Source: Oceanobacillus piezotolerans (lineage in GTDB: Bacteria; Bacillota; Bacilli; Bacillales; Amphibacillaceae). Taken from it: a DNA stretch of 64,000 bases. The position numbers and the translations under genes were made by a program. Location of the stretch: NCBI RefSeq assembly GCF_003665065.1, contig NZ_RCHR01000002.1, positions 186,001 to 250,000 of the forward strand, given 5' to 3'. Shown one piece after another: positions 31,152-39,861 of the stretch (position 1 is the first letter of the stretch; each line of letters begins with the position of its first letter). Below the pieces are notes generated by a model that was not told the origin of the DNA, made no database searches, and worked only from the letters and a program-made list of their open reading frames with translations.

Positions 31152-31547
31152 TTAAACTCTAGCGCCTTGGTCATATTGCTGTTGTCTTGTTTTTAAGATA
31201 ACTTGTTTCCAAGTATCTCGAAATTCAGTTACAAATCCTAATACCTCTTCAAGTATTACTGGGTCATTCTGGACATTTGCTTCCTTCAAACGGAAATGAA
31301 TATAATCATATAATGGCATGATTTGATTTGAGATTTCTACTTTTGGATCAAGTGTAATCATTAGCTCCTGAATAATGTTTTGCGCCTTTTGAATGTTTGT
31401 ATTTTTTGCTTCATAATTTTTCGCGCTCATATCCCTGATTGCTTGTTTAATAAATTTCATACAACCATTATAAAGCATTAAGGTTAGTTCCCCGCCTGAA
31501 GCAGTATTGACTGCATTGTTCTGATATGTTTGATAGGCTTTATTCAT
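31152..31547 (-). CDS. fliS: Flagellin export chaperone FliS
   Basis: 131-residue four-helix chaperone that binds the flagellin C-terminus and, in Bacillus, also FliW. The N-terminus NKAYQTYQNNAVNTASGGELTLMLYNGCMKFI is typical of FliS. ATG 31547 lies 24 bases after fliD. It matters for the FliW-CsrA switch at 33560-34230, since flagellin, FliS and FliW form one regulatory circuit. Confidence 0.95.
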   Translation of the reverse strand: MNKAYQTYQNNAVNTASGGELTLMLYNGCMKFIKQAIRDMSAKNYEAKNTNIQKAQNIIQELMITLDPKVEISNQIMPLYDYIHFRLKEANVQNDPVILEEVLGFVTEFRDTWKQVILKTRQQQYDQGARV

Positions 31548-31571
31548 TCCTCAATCCCCTCCTCGTATTGG

Positions 31572-33098
31572 TTACTGGCCGAAAGACATCAGCATAGCAG
31601 ATTGCTGGTTCATCATGGAGATTGCTTTTTCCATTGCACTAAACTGTCTCCAGTAACGATCTTCTGTTTGTGTGAGACGATCTTCAAAAGCATCGATTCG
31701 ATCATTTAAATCGTCCATACGTCTTCCAATTGTGTAATTATCTAAAGCGGAATCCGTACTTTTCCCAGCACGTCTTTCAATCTGAGATTCTAGATTTCCA
31801 AGGGACTCATCCAGATGATCGATTAAGCCTTTTGTCTCCCCTTCTCCAGCGAAAAGTTTATATACGCTTTCTGCATCTTTCTGAAGAGCTTCTTTTAGTT
31901 TATCTTCGTTAATTTCTAGCTTTCCACCATCTAAATAATCCCTTGTAGTGGAAATTCCGATGTCCGTTATTAAGTCAAAGGCACCAGTGGAACCAACCGT
32001 TTTAAACCAGCCTTGTCTTAAGGTAAACAGAGCCGAGGAAATAATACTGTCTCCTCTTAAAATTCCACTTTTCGCTTTCTCTTCCCATAACTCAATTTCC
32101 TTTTCTTCCATATCATCCCGTTGAGCATCAGTCAATGGCGGATAATCGCGATATTTTTCTTCTGTTTGTGTTTCGTTTAGAAGTTCTATTAGTTCGTTGT
32201 ATTTATCAACGAATTCAGTGATCTTTTCTACTGCTGCGTCGACGTCGTTGTTTAGTGTAAGAACAGCATCACCATTGGTCTCGTTGGTGAACTGGAAGGT
32301 AATTCCGTTCATGGTGTAGGAGTTATCCTTTGATTTGAAGCCTGATACTCCGTTGTAGCTGAATTCGGCATCTTCTCCGCCTTGTTCCTTTGTATAATCT
32401 AGTTTAAGTACTGTATTAAAAAAGCCAGTGTTATTAAATCCAATTTCTTTACCACCGTATAGATTTTCATCCGTATTGTAGTTTCCCGTACGTTTTGTTT
32501 CAATCATAAATCTTCCAGAATTTTCATCAAAGAAAGCTCGTACATTATTGTCTGCAGCATTGATTTTACTCGCTACATCGTCTATCGTATCACCTTGTTT
32601 TAGTATTACTATTCTTTCCTGCATTCCAGCTGGAATATTGTTTTCTTCATCTGCTTCACCATAAGAGAAAAAGGAGAAAGTTACTTCTCCATTAGCATTA
32701 AGATTAGCGGGGTCATCGATATAACTTTGGATAGCTTCGTTTAAACCCGCTCTATCTAATTTTGTTTGGCTAAAATTAATCGCACTGCTAGCAAGCTGGG
32801 TTACATTAATACGATAAGTTCCCTCACCAGCACTCGCATTCCCACTGGCCGTCACTGCACTTTCCATGGAAGAACTAGCTTTCTTCGTGCTATATGTACT
32901 AGTCAGCTGCATGTCTAAAAGCATTTTATCTAGCTCTGCAACTATTGTATTTATTTCTCTAAATTTATCTCGCTGCCATTCTAGAATAGTTTTGTCTTGT
33001 TCCAGTTTATCAAGTGGAATACGCTCTGCTTTCATTAAATCTTTTATAATAGTATCTGTATCTATTCCACTGGCTAATCCACCAATTCGCATACTCAT
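31572..33098 (-). CDS. fliD: Flagellar filament cap protein FliD
   Basis: 508 residues. The N-terminal FliD_N region starts MRIGGLASGIDTDTIIKDLMKAERIPLDKL; the C-terminal FliD_C region (about 290-500) ends in coiled-coil heptads around NLESQIERRAGKSTDS and LTQTEDRYWRQFSAMEKAISMMNQQSAMLM. The hydrophobic ends resemble flagellin D0. It is exported through the filament and caps it. Start ATG 33098, 15 bases after flaG. Length is typical. Confidence 0.96.
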   Translation of the reverse strand: MSMRIGGLASGIDTDTIIKDLMKAERIPLDKLEQDKTILEWQRDKFREINTIVAELDKMLLDMQLTSTYSTKKASSSMESAVTASGNASAGEGTYRINVTQLASSAINFSQTKLDRAGLNEAIQSYIDDPANLNANGEVTFSFFSYGEADEENNIPAGMQERIVILKQGDTIDDVASKINAADNNVRAFFDENSGRFMIETKRTGNYNTDENLYGGKEIGFNNTGFFNTVLKLDYTKEQGGEDAEFSYNGVSGFKSKDNSYTMNGITFQFTNETNGDAVLTLNNDVDAAVEKITEFVDKYNELIELLNETQTEEKYRDYPPLTDAQRDDMEEKEIELWEEKAKSGILRGDSIISSALFTLRQGWFKTVGSTGAFDLITDIGISTTRDYLDGGKLEINEDKLKEALQKDAESVYKLFAGEGETKGLIDHLDESLGNLESQIERRAGKSTDSALDNYTIGRRMDDLNDRIDAFEDRLTQTEDRYWRQFSAMEKAISMMNQQSAMLMSFGQ

Positions 33099-33113
33099 AA
33101 AGGAATCATCTCC

Positions 33114-33485
33114 TTATATTTTTTCATCTATTAAAAATCCCATAAACTCTGCCATCTCTGCGTACATATCCAGCATTTTTTTAGGTGGAATTTCTTTTAC
33201 TACTTCCTTTGTTTCCGAGTCCACGACAGATACGTAATATCGCTCTAATCGCTCATGTAACTCAAATTTCAAATTCGTCCGGATTGGTTTAATAAACTCA
33301 TTTAAAGAAGCTACTGCGCCCTGTAATGCTTCCTTCGTTACATTCTCATTAGTGGGATATTGTGCTTTTTCTTCTTTGCTTACCTGATTTAGATCCCCAG
33401 CTTTTTCCGTATGTGATGTTATTCGCTTGATGTCTTCTACTATTAGCGGAGGCTCGGATCCAGTTGATACTTTATCTATTGCCAT
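33114..33485 (-). CDS. flaG: FlaG family protein (YvyC)
   Basis: 123 residues. The C-terminal half has the FlaG signature ELHERLERYYVSVVDSETKEVVKEIPPKKMLDMYAEM. Function is poorly defined; FlaG affects filament length in some bacteria. I place the start at ATG 33485, ten bases after AAGGAG; ATG 33491 is only four bases away from it. A sigma-D promoter (33522-33547) drives flaG-fliD-fliS-fliT. In B. subtilis hag lies between csrA and this gene; here only about 75 bases separate them. Confidence 0.9.
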   Translation of the reverse strand: MAIDKVSTGSEPPLIVEDIKRITSHTEKAGDLNQVSKEEKAQYPTNENVTKEALQGAVASLNEFIKPIRTNLKFELHERLERYYVSVVDSETKEVVKEIPPKKMLDMYAEMAEFMGFLIDEKI

Positions 33486-33521
33486 CGCCATGCATCTCCT
33501 TAACAATTATCATTACTATTA

Positions 33522-33547
33522 ATATCGGTTATGGAGGAGATATTTTA
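33522..33547 (-). promoter_or_regulatory. Sigma-D promoter of flaG-fliDST
   Basis: On the minus strand TAAA (33544-33547), 14 bases, ACCGATAT (33522-33529), against the consensus TAAA-N14-16-GCCGATAT: one mismatch in the -10. It lies about 37 bases from the flaG start, as expected for a late flagellar operon. Confidence 0.82.
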
Positions 33548-33559
33548 AATGTTAATTCT

Positions 33560-33784
33560 TTACTTATTCGAATCTTTTAATGCCTTTAGTAAATCGAATG
33601 ATATATTCGCTGCTTCATTGTTTTGCTGCTCTATATCTACGTAGATTTCTTTACGATAAATGCCAACACTTTTTGGTGCTGTAATTCCAATTTTCACTTG
33701 ATCTCCCTCAATCGCAATCACTTTAATTTCAATGTCATCTCCAACTTGAATTGCTTCATTACGTTTTCTAGTTAAGACAAGCAT
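33560..33784 (-). CDS. csrA: Translational regulator CsrA
   Basis: 74-residue dimeric RNA-binding protein. The N-terminal [23 protein letters not shown] and [16 protein letters not shown] (RNA-contacting arginine) are canonical. In B. subtilis CsrA represses hag mRNA translation until FliW, released by secreted flagellin, binds CsrA allosterically. Its ATG shares a base with the fliW stop (TAATG), so translation is coupled. The target hag is not nearby here. Confidence 0.97.
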   Translation of the reverse strand: MLVLTRKRNEAIQVGDDIEIKVIAIEGDQVKIGITAPKSVGIYRKEIYVDIEQQNNEAANISFDLLKALKDSNK

Positions 33785-34230
33785 TATTTAACTCCTTTCT
33801 CTACAGAAATTGGATGGATTGCTGCTTTTGAAGAATACTCTTCCATATTTAATATAGCTTGTTTTCCAATTAGCTGATTTGAGTTAACAATAATAGGAGC
33901 CTTTAAATTAAGTGTGCTCTCTTGGAATGGTCGTTTTAAGGTAACAATAGAAAATACAGCTACTTGTTTCTCATCCGTTATTTTTAATGTTTCGATTGTA
34001 GAGTCATCCAGGTTAAACGTATATTCTGGGTAGATAAGATAAGGATTTGTTACAATGAATGCTACATTAACATTATTTATGGATTGCAGGATTTGAAAGG
34101 CAGGGTTTTCTGGAAGATCTAGTAATACAAAGTCCGTTTCTTCTAAAAATCCCGGAATCCCACTAGGAAAATGGATTATTTTATCGTCGTCTATTTCTAC
34201 TTCAGCAAGGTACTTGGTTTGTAATTTCAT
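33784..34230 (-). CDS. fliW: Flagellar assembly factor FliW
   Basis: 148-residue CsrA antagonist and flagellin-binding protein. Conserved [22 protein letters not shown] and [12 protein letters not shown] are present. Four consecutive start codons (GTG ATG ATG ATG, 34239 to 34230) follow one SD; AGAGG is eight bases from ATG 34230, so I chose the last. Upstream, repeat copy 2 (34316-34700) separates it from yviE, which adjoins fliW in B. subtilis. Confidence 0.95.
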   Translation of the reverse strand: MKLQTKYLAEVEIDDDKIIHFPSGIPGFLEETDFVLLDLPENPAFQILQSINNVNVAFIVTNPYLIYPEYTFNLDDSTIETLKITDEKQVAVFSIVTLKRPFQESTLNLKAPIIVNSNQLIGKQAILNMEEYSSKAAIHPISVEKGVK

Positions 34231-34315
34231 CATCATCACCTCTAGGTTTTCATTGTATACTCTAATTTTTTATAGTTTTTACTATTAATCTTTCGTATTT
34301 GATAGATAATGTGAA

Positions 34316-34700
34316 TTAACTTAATTCAATTTTTAGCGTAAAAACACTAAACTAAAAATATTCGCTTGTGATTTCCGCTGCGGGCAGTACGCTTTCCGCG
34401 GGCTCGCGCTGAGCCTCCTCATTCGCAAAGACCGCTCACTGCGGGGTCTCAGCGTCTTCGCTTTCCCGCAGGAGTCGACTGCCCTCCGCTACAATCACTT
34501 ATGTTTAACTGTGCGTTTACCATCTATAGTTTAAGAGTTTAGAGCACTAATTAGCGGAGGAAATACACGGAGACTCCTACGGGAGGACAGGCCTAGATGA
34601 GACCCCGCAGAGACGTATGTCTCGAGGAGGCTCAGCAGCCGCCCGTGGAAAGCGCAGTGTATTTCCGGAGCGGGTTTTATGCACTATACTGAATTAAACT
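34316..34700. repeat. Structured inverted-arm repeat, copy 2 (between yviE and fliW)
   Basis: Same layout as 9251-9633: TTAACTTAATTCA start, TGAATTAAAC end, two opposed arms. In the right arm the inner hairpin is GAGAC-GTAT-GTCTC (34610-34623), different in sequence from copy 1 but still fully paired. In the left arm CGCTGAG pairs with CTCAGCG. It fills the otherwise gene-free 34231-34741. Its insertion leaves both flanking genes intact but enlarges the gap in a flagellar operon. Confidence 0.9.
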
Positions 34701-34741
34701 AATCAGAAGTCTATCTATATTTTTCCATAAACAGCCATTCT

Positions 34742-35305
34742 TTAAATCGTTATATTAACAAAATCAATTTCTAAATCAGCATGCTGCTTTAATGAAGTCT
34801 CTACTCTACCGGGCTGATAATGATGCTGCACTTTTTGTGGATTAGCATCGATGATTGGCTTGTTCACCTGTACCTGAATATCCACATTTGCAGGTTGATA
34901 ATTCGTTTCTACAGCAAAATGGGAAGGAATGAATTTAATACCAAGTGATTTCATGGAATCGTAAGCATTCTGAGCTGCTTGGGATGCTAGTGGGTTTCCA
35001 CCATTTTCAATTCTCATCCATTCGTTTCCCTGTCTCACTCTTCTAGCTATGCCCTCCATTAAAGCTTGCTTTCCTTCTTGGGCAAATTGTTTGTTTCGTT
35101 TAAAAATATGCATTAAGTTCATATCTTCCCATGCTTTGGTCTGATCAATATCTAGCTTACCAGGAGTGGTACGAATGGATATATCTGCTGAAGGCTGTTT
35201 AATCGTCAATTCTGCTTTTGGCTGGCTTATTTCCTGCTTTCCAGGTGTTTGCTGAATTTGGATTTGAGCATATTGCGTTTTCATTCTAATTTGTGGTATC
35301 TCCAT
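34742..35305 (-). CDS. yviE: YviE-like flagellar-locus protein (DUF6470)
   Basis: 187 residues, function unknown. It is rich in Gln and has alternating beta-type repeats: near-repeats such as QIQIQQTPGKQEISQPKAEL and ADISIRTTPGKLDIDQTKA in the first 60 residues, and VDIQVQVNKP near the end. Start ATG 35305 with GGAGGGA. It sits between flgL and fliW as in B. subtilis, but here a terminator precedes it (35349-35377) and repeat copy 2 follows. Confidence 0.87.
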   Translation of the reverse strand: MEIPQIRMKTQYAQIQIQQTPGKQEISQPKAELTIKQPSADISIRTTPGKLDIDQTKAWEDMNLMHIFKRNKQFAQEGKQALMEGIARRVRQGNEWMRIENGGNPLASQAAQNAYDSMKSLGIKFIPSHFAVETNYQPANVDIQVQVNKPIIDANPQKVQHHYQPGRVETSLKQHADLEIDFVNITI

Positions 35306-35340
35306 GGAACATCCCTCCTCCATTTTTTATCCATTAGGTA

Positions 35341-35377
35341 AAACAAGAAAACCCTACCCTTGATTGGGCTAGGGTTT
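35341..35377 (-). terminator. Intrinsic terminator between flgL and yviE
   Basis: AAACCCTACCC (35349-35359) pairs with GGGCTAGGGTTT (35366-35377) with one bulged C. On the minus strand TTTTCTTGTTTT follows. It would reduce read-through from flgK-flgL into yviE-fliW-csrA. Confidence 0.8.
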
Positions 35378-35384
35378 ATTTAGG

Positions 35385-36266
35385 TTATCTTAGAAAGTCA
35401 ACCAACGTAGGTTGAATAATACGTGATCCTGAGGATAATGCTGCTCGATGGATACTTTCTTGTGTAATGAGCTGGGTAATTACTTTTGCATAATCAATAT
35501 CCTCGTTCTTGGACATTGTTTGCGTGGCAATCACCTCTTGCTGGTCTAACCGATTCTCTACCAATTCCAAACGATTCATTCTTGCTCCAAGGTCTGCGCG
35601 GGCGTTAATGATATTATCGATATCATCATCAATCTCTCCTAAACTAGCAGCTATATCACCTGTGTTTGTTTCTAATTTCGTAATAAAATTATCTATTCTA
35701 TCAAACAAAGCTCCTGAACCGAATACAGCCTCTGCAGAGACATTTACATTTAGTACCGTTCCTTTAGCAACCTCTATTTCAACATTTGAGTTCATTATGT
35801 TAATAGGGTCACCATTTCCATCAAACGGAGCCTCATTTGTATTGGTACCATTAAAAATATATTTATCATTAACTTGAGTGTTTGCAATATCAATTAGATC
35901 CAATTTAATTTGCTTCGCTTCAGCTGCAATATTCTGCCGCTCAGAAGCATCATATGTATCGTTACTTGCTTGAACAGCTAATTCACGTAGTCGCTGCATA
36001 GCTTGTGTAGCTTGATCTAATGCTGCATCCGTATTATCAAACCAATTATGTACCTCATTGGTATTGCGCTTGAATTGTTCAACTTGTGCTAATTCGGAAC
36101 GATATCCCATCCCATTCATAGCTACAACTGGGTCATCAGACGGTTTATTTATCTTCTTCCCTGTATTCAATTGCTCCATGTATTTACCCATTTCTGAATA
36201 GCTATTGGATAAATTCTTTAACATGTTTGTTGAAAGCATATTCTGTGTTACACGCATTCTAGTCAC
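35385..36266 (-). CDS. flgL: Flagellar hook-associated protein 3 FlgL
   Basis: 293 residues. Flagellin-like ends: N-terminal MRVTQNMLSTNMLKNLSNSYSEMGKYMEQLNTGKKINKPSDDP and C-terminal IATQTMSKNEDIDYAKVITQLITQESIHRAALSSGSRIIQPTLVDFLR with few hypervariable residues between. It forms the hook-filament junction with FlgK. It starts immediately after the flgK stop (36267), so the two are coupled. Confidence 0.95.
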   Translation of the reverse strand: MTRMRVTQNMLSTNMLKNLSNSYSEMGKYMEQLNTGKKINKPSDDPVVAMNGMGYRSELAQVEQFKRNTNEVHNWFDNTDAALDQATQAMQRLRELAVQASNDTYDASERQNIAAEAKQIKLDLIDIANTQVNDKYIFNGTNTNEAPFDGNGDPINIMNSNVEIEVAKGTVLNVNVSAEAVFGSGALFDRIDNFITKLETNTGDIAASLGEIDDDIDNIINARADLGARMNRLELVENRLDQQEVIATQTMSKNEDIDYAKVITQLITQESIHRAALSSGSRIIQPTLVDFLR

Positions 36267-37787
36267 CTACCTTCCTACTAAGCCCATATTATTGATAATT
36301 CGATCTAATAGTTCGTCAGTAGCCGTCATCGATCTGGCTGCAGCATTATAGGCGTGTTGAAACTTAATCATATTCACCATTTCCTCATCAAGTGATACAG
36401 AGCTAACGGACAGTCGCTGATTTTCCACCTGTGTTAGGAGAATGCTCGTATTATCAGCCATTCGATTGGCTTCTTGAGCTTTTACACCGAGCTTTCCAAT
36501 TTCAGATTCATAATATTCTTTGATAGATGTGACCTCTCCATCTTTAAAGCTCAAAGGAAGTTCAAAAACATTAGCTAAATCTCGTGCATTTCCGCCGTCT
36601 CCAGTATTTCCATCGTTACTTGCTGCAATCAAGTCTGGATTATCTAAAATAGCACTATTGACTACAATCGTAGCAGCACCTTCCACACCAGCTGGGTCAA
36701 ATGAGAAAAATGGAAGACCCGCATTTCCATTTAAATCCAAACCACCTTCATGAAGCCCATTAAATGCTTGAACAAATGAAGCTGCCATGTCATCAAAAGT
36801 TGCAAGCATTGCCACAAAATCTCCATTAGTATCATTGGTCTCTCCGTATCCATAAGCTTCAATTAATGCATTTAAAGAACCCTGTGATTCTGGTGGTAGA
36901 GGGAATGAAAGTTGTCCAGTTACATTATTATTTTCATCCACGAAATTCAAACCGTAAACTTTTTCATTAGGATCAGCAGTAGCATTGTGGTAGGCAACAG
37001 CCAGCTTTTGATGGTCACCTTTTGCACCATCTACTAATGTTTGGCCATTAAATGTAATGGTAACCAAGCCATCTGCAACATCCGAGGCATTATCACTGCT
37101 TTTAGAATGATCCACCTCTACGTTCATAATTTTGGATAATTCATCTATTAGGAGGTCCCGTTTATCGTAAAGATCATTCGTTACATAACCATGAACTTCT
37201 AACTTCTTCACTTCCTGGTTAATGTCACTGATTTGCTTAAGAATGGTGTTTACTTGATCTACATTAGAATTAATTTGCTGTTTCAGGTCGCCGCGAATGT
37301 TGGATAAGGAATTAGATAAATAGTTAAAGGTGTCTGCCAATGCTTGACCACGTTGAGCTACAACCGCACGTGCACCAGAGTTCTCTGGGTTCACTGCCAG
37401 ATCCTGTAAGGACTGCCAAACCCCATCCATAGACGCAGACAAGCCTGTTTCAGATGGTTCGTTAAGTAGATTTTCCAATCTGCTTAAGGCATTCGCTCTG
37501 GATTCCCAATAACCAGCAAGCGTATTCTCTCCACGAAACTGTGTATCTAAATATTCATTTCGAATTCGCTGGATAGAACCTGCCTCAACTCCAGTACCGA
37601 TTTGCCCAGGAATTTGCGGGCGATTTCGAGAACCAGCTGGAAATGGAGTAGTAGATTCAAAATTCACACGCTGTCTTGTGTAACCTTCTGTGTTTGCATT
37701 TGCAATATTATGACTTGTCGTATACAGCGCTGATTGCTGTGCAAATAGCGCTTGCTTCGCCATCTCTAAACCGTGAAATGTACTCAT
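36267..37787 (-). CDS. flgK: Flagellar hook-associated protein 1 FlgK
   Basis: 506 residues. The N-terminus MAKQALFAQQSALYTTSHNIANANTEGYTRQRVNFE and the C-terminus VSLDEEMVNMIKFQHAYNAAARSMTATDELLDRIINNMGLVG are the conserved rod/hook-type ends. The middle is variable. Start ATG 37787 with AAAGGAG. Its dedicated chaperone flgN lies 58 bases upstream. Confidence 0.96.
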   Translation of the reverse strand: MSTFHGLEMAKQALFAQQSALYTTSHNIANANTEGYTRQRVNFESTTPFPAGSRNRPQIPGQIGTGVEAGSIQRIRNEYLDTQFRGENTLAGYWESRANALSRLENLLNEPSETGLSASMDGVWQSLQDLAVNPENSGARAVVAQRGQALADTFNYLSNSLSNIRGDLKQQINSNVDQVNTILKQISDINQEVKKLEVHGYVTNDLYDKRDLLIDELSKIMNVEVDHSKSSDNASDVADGLVTITFNGQTLVDGAKGDHQKLAVAYHNATADPNEKVYGLNFVDENNNVTGQLSFPLPPESQGSLNALIEAYGYGETNDTNGDFVAMLATFDDMAASFVQAFNGLHEGGLDLNGNAGLPFFSFDPAGVEGAATIVVNSAILDNPDLIAASNDGNTGDGGNARDLANVFELPLSFKDGEVTSIKEYYESEIGKLGVKAQEANRMADNTSILLTQVENQRLSVSSVSLDEEMVNMIKFQHAYNAAARSMTATDELLDRIINNMGLVGR

Positions 37788-37845
37788 TGTTTAACTCCTT
37801 TTGCTTTAACTATTTATGTTCTGATAGACCGCATTTCAACAAACA

Positions 37846-38337
37846 TTAAGCTTGAGAATCAAATAACGATCGATTGGGTTCTTCATTTTCCTTATTTTTG
37901 CTTCCATAGTTTATATTAGAAATAGAAGGTCGCATCAAATCCAGTGATAGCTGAACAAATTGCATCGATTGACTAAGCAATACTCGGTTCAGTTCCTCCT
38001 GCTGCTTTAATTCCGTTATCCGCTCGGTTAGTTTAGCTGTAACTCCAGCCAAAATTTCTTTATCTTGTTCTTGTTCCATAGCTTCGAGCATCTTCGTAAT
38101 CGTAGCTTCTTCGCTTGAAGGAAAGTGGGATAGAAACCAAGCATCAACTAGCTCCTGTCTTTTCTTTTCCGTTTGTTCTAGCAATCTAATTTGCTTCCGT
38201 TCTTTCACAAGGATTGCTTGCATCTTATCCATATCTCCTTCTTTTATGCGATCAGACTTTTCTTTAGATATATTTAAAAGCTCTTCATGCACCTGGACTA
38301 GGTTGTTCATCAATTCTATTACTGGTGTCACTGGCAA
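37846..38337 (-). CDS. flgN: FlgN-type chaperone for FlgK/FlgL (YvyG)
   Basis: 163 residues, helical. It opens with VIELMNNLVQVHEELLNISKEKSDRIKEGDMDKMQAILVKERKQIRLLEQTEKKR, the FlgN pattern. Start is TTG 38337, eight bases from AGGAGG. Position between flgM and flgK is the rule in Bacillus. It escorts the junction proteins to the export gate. Confidence 0.9.
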   Translation of the reverse strand: MPVTPVIELMNNLVQVHEELLNISKEKSDRIKEGDMDKMQAILVKERKQIRLLEQTEKKRQELVDAWFLSHFPSSEEATITKMLEAMEQEQDKEILAGVTAKLTERITELKQQEELNRVLLSQSMQFVQLSLDLMRPSISNINYGSKNKENEEPNRSLFDSQA

Positions 38338-38365
38338 AGAAACAACCTCCTTCTATTAGCCACAC

Positions 38366-38635
38366 TTACTTCGATGACCAGAAATCGATCATTTTCTGCG
38401 CCGTCTTTTCTGCATTCACTTTGTATTCACCAGATTGTATGGCTTGTTTAATTTCTTGTACATAAGCTGCACGTTTTGCGTTTGGCTTATCCGTTTCCTG
38501 TAATTGTTTCGCTTGCTCTGAGATCTCAACCTGATCTTGCTTTTTCATCTCTTTTTGCTGTGCAGCTTGCTTTTCCATAATTTTCTTATATGGATTAAAA
38601 TTGGTTGGATTAGGGCCATTTATCTTCACGTTCAT
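38366..38635 (-). CDS. flgM: Anti-sigma-D factor FlgM
   Basis: 89 residues. The N-terminus is disordered and the C-terminal helices (KRAAYVQEIKQAIQSGEYKVNAEKTAQKMIDFW) bind sigma-D. It is exported through the completed hook to free sigma-D. ATG 38635 is preceded by AAGGGGTG. A sigma-D-type -10 (38670-38677) lies upstream, giving the usual autoregulatory loop. Confidence 0.93.
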   Translation of the reverse strand: MNVKINGPNPTNFNPYKKIMEKQAAQQKEMKKQDQVEISEQAKQLQETDKPNAKRAAYVQEIKQAIQSGEYKVNAEKTAQKMIDFWSSK

Positions 38636-38669
38636 TCACACCCCTTCGTTCAGCTAACTTCTCCTCTTA

Positions 38670-38696
38670 ATATCGGCAACATGTAAAGAGTATAAA
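38670..38696 (-). promoter_or_regulatory. Sigma-D promoter of flgM
   Basis: The -10 GCCGATAT (38670-38677, minus strand) is a perfect match. At 15 bases upstream is TTTA rather than TAAA, so the -35 is poor. It lies 35 bases before flgM. Confidence 0.68.
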
Positions 38697-38699
38697 GAG

Positions 38700-39128
38700 T
38701 TAATTTTTCCTATCTTTACCAATAAAATAGTACGTATTACTCGATACTTTCTCCTTATCTTTCATGCTTTGCAGGCGATCTTCTATCTCTTCATAATCCT
38801 GCAGCTCTTTTGTCAATTCTGCTTGACAGCTTGCACAGATTTTCCCTGAGGTTATATCATTCCCACAGCGCTCACAAGAGTAAGCCAGATTGGGAAACTG
38901 CGAAATCAGCAATCTTTTCTCTTTAATAAATTTCGTAATAAAACTTTCTTCAACACCAGTATCTTCTACAATCTGAAGCATATTTGCTTGTCGATTTTTT
39001 TGTTTTATAAGAAAATCATGGACCGTTTGAAATGCTTCTTCTTCTTCTTTATAACAATCCGGACAGATGTCACGTACTCCTTTTAAGAAAACGGAGCCAC
39101 AGCGTGAACAATTAGCTAATTCTGCCAT
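38700..39128 (-). CDS. yvyF: YvyF flagellar-operon zinc-ribbon protein
   Basis: 142 residues with two zinc-ribbon halves: CSRCGSVFLKGVRDICPDC near the N-terminus and CERCGNDITSGKICASC near residue 90. A MerR-like helical piece (MLQIVEDTGVEESFITKFIKEKRL) lies between. Two ATGs stand in tandem; 39128 is better spaced from AGAGGG than 39131. Function unknown; conserved between comFC and flgM. In B. subtilis it influences flagellar gene expression only weakly as far as I know. Confidence 0.88.
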   Translation of the reverse strand: MAELANCSRCGSVFLKGVRDICPDCYKEEEEAFQTVHDFLIKQKNRQANMLQIVEDTGVEESFITKFIKEKRLLISQFPNLAYSCERCGNDITSGKICASCQAELTKELQDYEEIEDRLQSMKDKEKVSSNTYYFIGKDRKN

Positions 39129-39180
39129 CATTTATCCCTCTTTTTACGTATTATTCAAATTCTATCAAAAATCAAGTTGC

Positions 39181-39861
39181 TTATCCACGTACTAATGTAA
39201 GGGCATAGACTTTATGACTGCCATTTGCCTTAAGCAGGCTTGCTGCATGTCTTAACGTTGTACCTGTTGTATATATATCATCGACCAAAAGGACAGGTTT
39301 GTTAAGTGATTCGGACATAAAAAAAGGATTTGTTGCTGAAATTCTTTCTCTTCTCGTCTTTTTCGATTGCTTTTCTCCATGTATTCTTGATAGAATATTC
39401 CTTTTTTCCATAGGGATAAATCCTGCGAGCATAGCTGCTTGATTAAAGCATCTTTCTTTACTGCGTTCCTTACTTAAAGGAATAGGAACAACCACAGCTT
39501 CTTTCATTAAAAATTTGAATTGCTCGTTACACGCTTGAAAGAGTTCTTGTTCAAATATTTCACCTAAAACATAATCACCTCGATACTTCCACTTAGCAAT
39601 AATTGCTTGCATAAAATCGTTATAATGAAAAATAGAAAAGTTCTTTTCTAAAGGATCACCCTTCTCTTGAGATTTCCACCACTTACAATCAGGACATATA
39701 TCTTGAGTGGATTGGCGACTGCAATGCTTGCATCGGGCACCTGTTATTTTCTCCAGCTGTTCATTGCATCGACTGCATAATGCTACCTGCCTTTCTACTT
39801 GAAAAAGATTAATCCAGCTAATTTCGACGATTATCTCTTCCATACACCACAGACATTCCAT
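39181..39861 (-). CDS. comFC: Competence protein ComFC (phosphoribosyltransferase-like)
   Basis: 226 residues. The N-terminus has a four-cysteine zinc ribbon (CSRC..CKHC..CPDCKWW), followed by a type I phosphoribosyltransferase fold ending in the PRPP motif VLLVDDIYTTGTTLR. It is needed for natural transformation and interacts with ComFA. Its start overlaps the comFA stop by one base. Unlike B. subtilis there is no comFB between the two. Confidence 0.93.
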   Translation of the reverse strand: MECLWCMEEIIVEISWINLFQVERQVALCSRCNEQLEKITGARCKHCSRQSTQDICPDCKWWKSQEKGDPLEKNFSIFHYNDFMQAIIAKWKYRGDYVLGEIFEQELFQACNEQFKFLMKEAVVVPIPLSKERSKERCFNQAAMLAGFIPMEKRNILSRIHGEKQSKKTRRERISATNPFFMSESLNKPVLLVDDIYTTGTTLRHAASLLKANGSHKVYALTLVRG

